DNA from: Azospirillum thermophilum
Lineage (GTDB): Bacteria > Pseudomonadota > Alphaproteobacteria > Azospirillales > Azospirillaceae
Direction of reading: 5' to 3'
NCBI RefSeq assembly: GCF_003130795.1
Contig: NZ_CP029353.1
Span: 2,474,984-2,538,983 of the forward strand
DNA length: 64,000 bases
Positions 30,636 to 37,521 of the stretch are shown piece after piece. A model generated the notes under the pieces. The model did no database searches. It worked only from the letters and a program-made list of their open reading frames with translations, and was not told where the DNA came from. The position numbers and the translations under genes were made by a program. Numbering within the stretch: the first letter of the stretch is position 1; every line of letters starts with the position of its first letter.

Positions 30636-30663
30636 GGCGCAGGGCGCAGGGCGCAGGGCGCAG
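30636..30663 (+). repeat. Four tandem copies of GGCGCAG
   Basis: The 7-base unit GGCGCAG occurs four times without change (30636, 30643, 30650, 30657). It is in the spacer between the divergent creatininase and comM-like genes, next to a large inverted repeat. Confidence 0.85.
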
Positions 30664-30667
30664 AGCG

Positions 30668-30722
30668 GGGCGGGCCAATCCGTCTTTCGGGGCGCCGCCC
30701 CGCTGGACGGATTGGCCCGCCC
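30668..30722. repeat. Large inverted repeat with 17-bp perfect arms
   Basis: GGGCGGGCCAATCCGTC (30668-30684) is repeated in inverted orientation at 30706-30722. The 21-base middle contains a second small dyad (GGGGC-GCC-GCCCC). The element lies between divergent genes, so it is not a shared terminator. It looks like a dispersed intergenic (REP/BIME-like) element; no second copy was noticed in this window. Confidence 0.75.
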
Positions 30723-30796
30723 GGCACATCCCCCACTAGCGCCCGGCCGCCGGCACCCATACAATCGCGTGCATTTCCCATTTTCGGGAGCTGGGC

Positions 30797-32329
30797 GTGG
30801 TTGCGCGGGTCAATACGGTGGCGTTTCAAGGCATCGAGGTGCTGGGGATCGATGTCCAGGTGCAGATGTCCGGCGGGATCGTCGCCTTCACCGTCGTCGG
30901 CCTGCCCGACAAGGCGGTGGGCGAGAGCCGGGAGCGGGTCCGGGCGGCGCTGCATGCGCTGGGACTCGCCCTGCCGGCCAAGCGGATCACCGTCAACCTC
31001 GCCCCTGCCGACGTGCTGAAGGAGGGCAGCCACTTCGACCTCCCCATCGCGCTCGCCCTGCTGACCGTCATGGGGGTGCTGCCGGATGCCGAGATGCAGC
31101 GCTTCGTGGCGCTGGGAGAGCTGGCGCTCGACGGGGCGCTGACCCCGGTGGCCGGCGTGCTGCCGGCGGCGATCGATGCGCTGGCGCAGGACCGCGGCCT
31201 GATCTGCCCCGAGTCCTGCGGCGGCGAGGCGGCCTGGGCCGGCCCGGACCTGGAGGTTCTGGCGCCTGCGAACCTGCTGGCCCTGATCAACCATTTCAAG
31301 GGAACGCAGGTGCTGACCCGCCCCAGGCCGCGCCTGCAGGAGGTGGGAGGACCACCGCTCGACCTGCGCGACGTGAAGGGGAACGAGACCGCCAAGCGGG
31401 CGCTGGAGGTCGCCGCCGCCGGATCCCACAACCTGCTGATGATCGGGCCTCCGGGATCGGGCAAGTCGATGCTTGCCGCCCGGCTGCCCGGACTCCTGCC
31501 GCCGCTCGACCCGGCGGAGGCGCTGGAGGTGTCGATGATCCACAGCGTCGGCGGGCTGCTGGAGGGCGGCAAGCTGCTGCGCCAGCGTCCCTTCCGCTCG
31601 CCCCACCAGTCGGCCAGCCTGCCGGCGCTGGTCGGCGGCGGCACGCGGGCCAAGCCCGGCGAGATATCCCTGGCCCACCAGGGGGTCCTCTTCCTCGACG
31701 AACTGCCCGAGTTTCCCCGGCCGCTGCTGGAGGCGCTGCGCCAGCCGCTGGAAACCGGCAAGGCGGTGGTCAGCCGCGCCAACCACCATGTCACCTATCC
31801 GGCGCGGGTCCAGCTGGTCGCCGCGATGAACCCCTGCCGGTGCGGGCATCTCGACGACGCCTCGCTGGCCTGCGCCCGTGCGCCGAAATGCGCCGCGGAC
31901 TACCAGTCGAAGATCTCCGGCCCGCTGTTCGACCGCATCGACCTGCATATCGACGTGCCGGCGGTCAGCCCGGCCGACCTCAGCCTGCCGCCGCCGGCCG
32001 AGGGAAGTGCCGAGGTCGCCGCCCGCGTCGCCGTCGCCCGCGCCATCCAGGCGGAGCGCTATGCCGGACACGGCCCCTATCCCGCCGGGCGCGCGGTGCG
32101 GACCAACGCGGAGGCGGACGGCGAGCTGCTGGAAAAGGTCGCCGCCCCCGACCAGCCCGGCCGCGCCCTGCTGACCGAGGCGGCCGACCGGCTGAAGCTG
32201 TCCGCCCGCGGCTACCACCGCGTGATGCGCGTCGCCCGCACGCTGGCCGACCTCGACGGGGCGGCCGGGGTCCGGCGGCGCCATGTCGCCGAAGCGCTGG
32301 GCTACCGGCGGATCGCGCCCGGGCGGTAG
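30797..32329 (+). CDS. comM: ComM-like magnesium chelatase-family AAA+ ATPase
   Basis: 510 aa. The N-terminal Lon-protease-like fold (IEVLGIDVQVQMSGG, VVGLPDKAVGESRERVRAAL) is followed by the AAA+ core (Walker A GPPGSGKSMLAARL, Walker B GVLFLDELPEF) with a cysteine cluster (NPCRCGH, CARAPKC), and a C-terminal helical domain. ComM is a hexameric helicase that promotes branch migration during natural transformation; this family (YifB) is widespread even in non-competent species. GTG start. No other competence genes are near. Confidence 0.92.
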   Translation: MVARVNTVAFQGIEVLGIDVQVQMSGGIVAFTVVGLPDKAVGESRERVRAALHALGLALPAKRITVNLAPADVLKEGSHFDLPIALALLTVMGVLPDAEMQRFVALGELALDGALTPVAGVLPAAIDALAQDRGLICPESCGGEAAWAGPDLEVLAPANLLALINHFKGTQVLTRPRPRLQEVGGPPLDLRDVKGNETAKRALEVAAAGSHNLLMIGPPGSGKSMLAARLPGLLPPLDPAEALEVSMIHSVGGLLEGGKLLRQRPFRSPHQSASLPALVGGGTRAKPGEISLAHQGVLFLDELPEFPRPLLEALRQPLETGKAVVSRANHHVTYPARVQLVAAMNPCRCGHLDDASLACARAPKCAADYQSKISGPLFDRIDLHIDVPAVSPADLSLPPPAEGSAEVAARVAVARAIQAERYAGHGPYPAGRAVRTNAEADGELLEKVAAPDQPGRALLTEAADRLKLSARGYHRVMRVARTLADLDGAAGVRRRHVAEALGYRRIAPGR

Positions 32330-32339
32330 GCCTCCGCCG

Positions 32340-32576
32340 TCAGCCCGCGTCACGCGCCGCCGCGATGGCGGCTGTGATCGCGCTGCGCGCCTGGGGGCTG
32401 TTCTTCCAGCAACTGCTTCCAACCAAATCGGCTGCGGCAGCACAGAGCGTCGCTGCGTCGCAGCGGGCCAACTCGGCAAGGCTGCAGATGCCGAGTTGCT
32501 CAAGCCGCTCGACGACCTTCGGTCCCACTCCTCTGACCAGCAGCAGCCGGGCACGATCCTCGCTGGAAAACGGCAT
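32340..32576 (-). CDS. Small helix-hairpin-helix protein
   Basis: 78 aa. After a short N-terminus, LLLVRGVGPKVVERLEQLGICSLAELARCD matches the helix-hairpin-helix fold, which usually binds the DNA backbone without sequence preference. Three or four cysteines follow, without a clear metal pattern. GGAGGATCAGCCC precedes the ATG at 32576. It may share a transcript with the alpha/beta hydrolase just upstream. Function unknown. Confidence 0.72.
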   Translation of the reverse strand: MPFSSEDRARLLLVRGVGPKVVERLEQLGICSLAELARCDAATLCAAAADLVGSSCWKNSPQARSAITAAIAAARDAG

Positions 32577-32602
32577 GGGCTGATCCTCCGGCTTGTTCCT
32601 GC

Positions 32603-34143
32603 TCAGGGCGTGGTGAAGCGCGGCGGCTTGCCGGCCCCCGGGCAGGCGTTGGCCGGCAGCGACTCGGTCTCGATGAAGGTGGTCGCGGCGGCCAGCGCGC
32701 AGGGTTCCCCGGAGGTGACGAGGTGGCCGGCACTGCGGAAGACCAGCCGCCGGCTCTTCGGCAGGGTGGTTGCCGCCCGCTCCGCCCATTCCGGCGGCGT
32801 CACCGGGTCGTAGGCACCGGACAGCAGGAGCACCGGCACCGGGCTCGCCACCGGCAGCCGCTCCCCGGCTCCTGATGGCCGGCCGGCCACAGGCGGCAGA
32901 TGCGCTGGCCCGGATCGTCCGTGGCGACGGCGCCATAGGGGGCGAAGCGGCGGGCGGTCTCGGCGAGGCGCAGCGGATCGGACGGGTTCACCGTCTCGCG
33001 GCACTCGATGGCGAAGGCCAACCCGTCGGCGGTGTCGGGGTCGCCGGCCCAGGGATTCGGCACCCACTCGGCCAGCGGGCCGTACCGCCCGCGGGTGGCG
33101 CGGTCCAGCATGGCCGGCAACTGCGGCACCGCCTCGCCGGAGGTCATCGCCTCCAGCCCGGCGGCGATCATGGTGGCCGGTGTCAGGCGCAGCGTCTCGG
33201 GAACCTCCGATTCGTCATGGTCGGTCACCGGCAGATCGACCGGCGACCGTTCCAGCCGCGCCAGCAGGGCAAGCCAGCGCTTCTCGAGGTCGGGGTAGGC
33301 GGCACGACAGGCGCGGTTGGCCGCGCAATCGTCGAACAGCCGGCGGAAGGCGCGCTGCGCCAGCCAGGGCGCCTCCTCCACCGCGTTCACGTCGGGCGGA
33401 TAGGCCGAGTCGAGCACCGCCGCCCGCACCCGCCCGCCATGGCGGCGCAGCATCTCCAGGGCGACCCGCGTGCCGTAGGACACCGCGAACAGGTTGACGC
33501 GCGACGCCCCCAGCGCCGTCGCCACATCCAGCGCATCATCCGCCGCGATGGGCGTGGAGAAGGAGGCACCGTCCAGCCCCTTGCCCTTGAAGCGGGCGGC
33601 ACAGGCGAGGACGGCCGTCCGCTCCTGCTGCACCCGCTCTTCCGAGGAGGCGGGGGCCGCCGGCATGCGGCTTCCCAGCGCGTCCAGTTCCGGACAGTCG
33701 GTGTCCGGCTCCGCCCGGCCGACGCCGCGCGGATCGAACAGGATGACGTTGCGCGTGCGGCGGAAGGGGGCGGACAGATCCCACCACACCTCCATCCGCT
33801 CCTCCACCGCCTCGCCGGTTCCGAAGGGCGAGGCGCCGGGGCCGCCTTCTATGAAGAGGACCGGATCCGCGGCAGGCTGGCGCGCCGTGCTCAGCAGCAC
33901 GGCGACCGGCAGTTGGAAGCTGCCGGCCGAGGGGCGGTCGCGGCGGTCGGGAACGGCGACCGTGCCGCACAGCGCGGCCTCGCCCTCCGGCACGGTGAAC
34001 CAGCAGGGGCCGGGGGTGAAGCGCGCTTCGGCCAGCGCCGGCGGCGCCCCGGAGAACAGGACGGGCAGCAGGCTGGCGAGAAACGTCAGGCTCTGGGCGA
34101 TCGGCGGCCACCAGGGCCGCGCAACAGAGATGCGGTCGGGCAC
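32603..34143 (-). CDS. Secreted alpha/beta hydrolase (proline iminopeptidase / TAP-like), with an apparent 1-base frameshift
   Basis: The GTG at 34143 (GGAG upstream) opens a signal peptide (FLASLLPVLFSGAPPALAE). The catalytic core has the oxyanion segment LFIEGGPGASP, the DPRGVG motif and the nucleophile FAVSYGT. The frame is then lost after WPAGHQEPG. The next frame supplies ERLPVASPVPVLLLSGAYDP (catalytic Asp) and SAGHLV (catalytic His), as expected of the C-terminal TAP-like part. Adding one G to the run at 32873-32876 (C on the plus strand) gives 513 aa with a complete Ser-Asp-His triad. The likely role is a periplasmic peptidase. Confidence 0.85.
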
Positions 34144-34401
34144 GGAACTCCGCAACGGCAGACTGCCGCAGATTGCGGCATGACCTCTGTATTGGCGCAG
34201 CCGGCGCCACTTGTCCAGAACTGTGGTGTTACAGCCACCACAAGTGCGGAAATGCCACAGTCTGGCAATTTCGTTTCCAGGGAGCCTTGACGAATTACAT
34301 CCGATCACGGAACTATTTCCGTCCGGGAAGCGGTGGGGACCCGTGCGTCCAGCCCCTCCGCAAGCCCCGCTCCCTTCCCTTCCAAGCCATAGGAGACGAC
34401 G

Positions 34402-34647
34402 ATGCCGAGTTTATGGAGCGACCTGCGCCGAAGATGGCTGGATGCGCCCGGCCGGCTGCCCGCCCGGGAGGTGGACCGGCTCTGCCCGCATCTGCGCCGC
34501 GACATCGGCCTGACCGCGCTGGAGCCCCACGATCCGGAGGGCGCCCCGGCCGCCGACCCCCTCGCGGACCGCCTGCAGGGCGATCCCATCCGTGACCGGA
34601 ACTTTTCAAAGGCTCCGACCTTTTTGACGTTGCAACCCTGCCGCTGA
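34402..34647 (+). CDS. Small DUF1127-like protein
   Basis: 81 aa. AGGAGACGACG precedes the ATG. The middle part (LPAREVDRLCPHLRRDIGLT) resembles the arginine-rich DUF1127 motif, where L-x-RDIGL is typical; such small proteins affect RNA turnover and phosphate or stress adaptation in alphaproteobacteria. The C-terminal third is longer than in minimal DUF1127 proteins. It begins a row of very small genes in a less GC-rich stretch. Confidence 0.6.
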   Translation: MPSLWSDLRRRWLDAPGRLPAREVDRLCPHLRRDIGLTALEPHDPEGAPAADPLADRLQGDPIRDRNFSKAPTFLTLQPCR

Positions 34648-34710
34648 CGGGCGATACCCGACCGAGCCGCCGGGTGCTGCCGGCCTTCTTTCAACCCCTG
34701 GAGAACCCCC

Positions 34711-34890
34711 ATGAAAACCATCGTACCGACCGTCGCGAATCGACGTCTTGCCGATCATCCGATGCGAGCTTGCTGGCAAAAGCCTGCCGGCCACGGCTTT
34801 GGCGGACATCTGGCTGAACGAGAATTCCGGTCGTCGAGAGGATATTATGAGTGTCTATCTGGATATACGCGGTCATCGAGTCTTCGCTGA
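34711..34890 (+). CDS. Possible small hypothetical protein
   Basis: 59 codons from ATG at 34711, with GGAG seven bases upstream. The product is rich in Arg, His and Ser and matches no family known to me. The overlapping next gene starts inside it in another frame, and that other frame also looks protein-like from about 34750, so this could be a leader peptide, a frameshifted start of the next gene, or chance. Confidence 0.3.
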   Translation: MKTIVPTVANRRLADHPMRACWQKPAGHGFGGHLAEREFRSSRGYYECLSGYTRSSSLR

Positions 34891-35062
34891 GCATGCCCTT
34901 TGGGCCTCTCCGGATTGTTTGTTCGACATCCGGCGGGAGAACGGGGAAGTCGTCGTATGGCTTGGACGCCTGAACATCATCTACACACCGGCCCGGTGGG
35001 GACCGCGTCACCGCGGGGGGCTTGCTGATGCCGGCCCAGACTCGCACAGACGCTCGCACTGA
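34847..35062 (+). CDS. Small hypothetical protein, unknown family
   Basis: 71 aa starting MSVYLDIRGHRVFAEHALW, with AGAGGA a few bases before the ATG. The first 50 residues alternate hydrophobic and polar positions like a small beta sheet (CLFDIRRENGEVVVWLGRLN); the tail is polar. Its last 35 bases overlap the start of the MarR-like gene. The base composition is lower in GC than the neighbours, hinting at acquisition. Confidence 0.5.
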   Translation: MSVYLDIRGHRVFAEHALWASPDCLFDIRRENGEVVVWLGRLNIIYTPARWGPRHRGGLADAGPDSHRRSH

Positions 35063-35446
35063 CACCCGCACCGGCGGCCGCCCCGACGAGGGCGCCACCG
35101 TCGTCCAGGTGCTTGAGGCGTTCCGCACGCTCGATCCCGACCTGCCGATCCAGTATGCGCTGAGTTTCATGACGATCGCGCAGAGCGAGGGCATCTCGAT
35201 CGGGAGCTGGCGGAACGCCTGGGCATCGCCCAGTCCTCCGCGTCGCGCAACGTCGCGGCCCTGAGCCGCTGGCACAGCTTCGGCAAGGCCGGGCTGGATC
35301 TCGTCCAGGCGCAGGAAGACCCGCGGGAGCGCCGCCGCAAGATCGTCACCCTGACCGAAAAGGGCCGCGCCTTCCTGGACCAGTTGCGCGCTATCGTCGC
35401 CGGCGCCACGCAGGAGCCCGAACCGCGCCGCGCCCGTTCGGCATGA
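35028..35446 (+). CDS. MarR-like winged-helix regulator, with an apparent 1-base frameshift
   Basis: The ATG at 35028 (GGGGGG before it) gives ...VVQVLEAFRTLDPDLPIQYA up to about codon 59. The frame then breaks; the next frame continues ELAERLGIAQSSASRNVAAL (recognition helix), then DPRERRRKIVTLTEKGRAFL, the MarR wing and last-helix signature. One added G at 35202-35204 joins them into 139 aa. The target is unknown; the small overlapping gene upstream is the obvious partner. Confidence 0.72.
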
Positions 35447-35470
35447 GAACGGCGCTCCCCGCCTGAACCG

Positions 35471-36487
35471 TCAGCCCGCGCGGTACCGCGCGCGGTAGGA
35501 GGGCCACGGCCCCAGCGACTCGGCCTCGTAGACTCCGCGGCCGATGGCGCGGGCGACGCAGTCGGCGGCGAGCGCTCCCAGCCGCGCCAGCGCGACCGCC
35601 CGCGCCGGACCATCGGGCAGCGCTTGGGTGCCGGTGGCCAGCCCGAACAGCGTGTCGCCGTCGAAGGGAGTGTGCGCCGGGCGGATGGCCCGTCCCATCC
35701 CGTCATGCGCCATGGTGGCGAGGCGCAGCGCCTCCGCCTTGGTCAGCACCGCGTTGGTCGCGACCACTCCGATGGTGGTGTTGGCACCGGGAACCGCGGC
35801 GTCGAGGAACGGCAGCACCGGGTCGAGCGGCACCGGACCGGCGGGCGGCGTCTGTCCGCCCATCTCGCCATCCTGCTCCCACGCCCAGGCCCACAGCGTG
35901 TCCCGGCCGGGCATCACTGCGGAGCCCACCGGATTCACCGCGATCAGCGCCCCGACCTGCAGCCCGTCCGGCATGACGGCCGAGGCGCTGCCGAGCCCGC
36001 CCTTGATGTCCCCCGCCTTGGCACCGAGCCCGGCGCCGGCATTGCCCAGCGCGAAGGCCGGCCCCGCCGCGTCGCAGGCCGCGGCGGCGAGGGCACGATA
36101 GGGCGGGGTCTCCCCCCACTCCTTGTCGCCGCCGTTCAGCAGATCGAAGAGGACGGCGGCCGGAACGATCGGCACCCGCCGGTCGCCGACCGGGAAACCG
36201 CGTCCGCGCGCCGCCAGCCAGCCCATCGCGCCGGCGGCGGCGTCCAGCCCGAAGGCGGAGCCGCCGGTCAGCACGACGGCATCCACCTGCTCCACGAGGC
36301 AGGTCGGGTTCAGGGCGTCGGTCTCGCGGGTTCCGGGGGCCCCGCCGCGCACATCCACCGCGGCCACCGCCGGACGGTCGGGCAGGACCACCGTGACGCC
36401 GGAACGCACGGTCTGGTCCTGGGCATTTCCCACCAGGATGCCGTCGACGTCGGTGATGAGGTTGCGCGGTCCCGGCCGGACGGCCAC
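35471..36487 (-). CDS. P1 (DmpA/S58) family self-cleaving aminopeptidase
   Basis: 338 aa. It starts with GPRNLITDVDGILVGNAQD and contains VVLTGGSAFGLDAAAG and NAGAGLGAKAGDIKGGLG. The self-cleavage site with its N-terminal nucleophile is in GANTTIGVVATNAVLTK. Related enzymes cut beta-peptides or D-amino-acid amides after maturation into two chains. It follows fnr by two bases on the same strand, so it may be co-transcribed with it, an unusual pairing. Confidence 0.9.
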   Translation of the reverse strand: MAVRPGPRNLITDVDGILVGNAQDQTVRSGVTVVLPDRPAVAAVDVRGGAPGTRETDALNPTCLVEQVDAVVLTGGSAFGLDAAAGAMGWLAARGRGFPVGDRRVPIVPAAVLFDLLNGGDKEWGETPPYRALAAAACDAAGPAFALGNAGAGLGAKAGDIKGGLGSASAVMPDGLQVGALIAVNPVGSAVMPGRDTLWAWAWEQDGEMGGQTPPAGPVPLDPVLPFLDAAVPGANTTIGVVATNAVLTKAEALRLATMAHDGMGRAIRPAHTPFDGDTLFGLATGTQALPDGPARAVALARLGALAADCVARAIGRGVYEAESLGPWPSYRARYRAG

Positions 36488-36489
36488 GC

Positions 36490-37227
36490 TCAGCCGCCCT
36501 CGGCCAGATCGTACATGGCGTCCATGTCGGCGATCTGGACCTTGTTGCCTTCCTGCAACGAGATCACCCCGGCCGTCTTCAACTGGGTGAAGGTCCGGCT
36601 GACGGTCTCGGTCGTCAGCCCCAGATAATCGGCGATGTCGGCCCGGCTCATCGGAACGAAGACCGGGTTCTCCTTGTGGCCGCGGCGGGCCGCCCGCTGC
36701 GACAGCATCAGCAGGAAGGAGCAGATCTTCTCCTTCGCCGTCTTGCGGCCGAGCAGCAGCATCTGGTCCTGCGCCACCGCCAGCTCGTTGGAGGCCATGG
36801 AGAACAGGCGCCGCTGCATCTTGGGGAACTCGTCCATCAGCGCGTCGATCTTCTTGCGCGGGAAGCGGCAGAGCGAGGAGCTGGTGACGGTTTCCGCCGT
36901 GTAGGCGTAGCTTTCGTTGACGGCGAGGCCGAGGAAGTCGCCGGTCATCAGGAAGCCGGTGATCTGCCGCCGGCCGTCGGGCAGCAGCTTGTACAGCTTC
37001 ACCGTGCCGGAGGTGACGTTGTAGAGCGCGTCGGCCGCGTCGCCTTCGGCGAAGAGCGTATGCCCGGCGTCCACCCGGACGGTCTGCAGAATATCGGCGA
37101 GACGGCGCACCTCCTCAGGGTCCAGTGCCGCGCACACAGTCAGACTGCGCACGGGACAGGCCCCGCAGGGGTTCATCTCCGTCGAAGCGCTCTTTTCACG
37201 AGCGCGGCCCATGTCAAAGGGCGGCAT
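36490..37227 (-). CDS. fnr: Fnr-type oxygen-responsive transcriptional regulator
   Basis: 245 aa from the ATG at 37227 (a start nine codons earlier, at 37254, is possible). Four cysteines expected to hold a [4Fe-4S] cluster are present: residues about 21, 24 and 32 (CGACPVRSLTVC) and 120 (SSSLCRF). The cNMP-fold core and dimer helix follow, then the HTH IADYLGLTTETVSRTFTQL, whose E-x-x-S-R contacts predict binding to TTGAT-N4-ATCAA. Such a site lies upstream of ccoN. The gene sits directly behind ccoS. Confidence 0.93.
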   Translation of the reverse strand: MPPFDMGRAREKSASTEMNPCGACPVRSLTVCAALDPEEVRRLADILQTVRVDAGHTLFAEGDAADALYNVTSGTVKLYKLLPDGRRQITGFLMTGDFLGLAVNESYAYTAETVTSSSLCRFPRKKIDALMDEFPKMQRRLFSMASNELAVAQDQMLLLGRKTAKEKICSFLLMLSQRAARRGHKENPVFVPMSRADIADYLGLTTETVSRTFTQLKTAGVISLQEGNKVQIADMDAMYDLAEGG

Positions 37228-37267
37228 TGATTGACCCGACCTTTCGCCGTTCATCGGGCCATATTGG

Positions 37268-37306
37268 TGCGAAACGTTCTATTTCGCAACCATTGACGCA
37301 ACGTCA
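37268..37306. promoter_or_regulatory. Two palindromes upstream of fnr
   Basis: TGCGAAA-N7-TTTCGCA (37268-37288) and TGACG-CAA-CGTCA (37294-37306) lie in the short gap between ccoS and fnr. Neither matches the Fnr box, so another regulator may act on fnr. Confidence 0.5.
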
Positions 37307-37347
37307 GACTGACTGTCCAGCCCCACCATCGACATAACGCCCCTGGA

Positions 37348-37521
37348 TTAGCGGCCTTTTTCCGATTGAGTGGGCTGCGGCGTTTCGTCGTCGAACAAAA
37401 TCCGGTGGGCCGCCCCGTCCAGGTCGTCAAACTGCCCGGACTTCAGCGCCCACAGGAAGCTGCCCAGACCCAGGAGCCCCAGGCTCAGCGCGATCGTGAT
37501 CAGATAGAGAAGCTCGGTCAT
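37348..37521 (-). CDS. ccoS: Cbb3 oxidase assembly protein CcoS
   Basis: 57 aa. One N-terminal membrane segment (LLYLITIALSLGLLGLGSFLW) is followed by the typical KSGQFDDLDGAAHRILFDD, a near-universal CcoS motif. It is needed for cofactor insertion into cbb3 oxidase. It overlaps the end of ccoI and completes the ccoGHIS set. Confidence 0.95.
   Translation of the reverse strand: MTELLYLITIALSLGLLGLGSFLWALKSGQFDDLDGAAHRILFDDETPQPTQSEKGR

Noticed and set aside
30636..30663. Tandem GGCGCAG units as a CRISPR-like array
   Set aside because: Units are only seven bases and have no spacers.
37260..37310. An Fnr box in front of fnr (TTGACGCAACGTCAG)
   Set aside because: It resembles the consensus but the half-sites are one base too far apart and lack the AT at the centre edges; it is a better TGACG palindrome.
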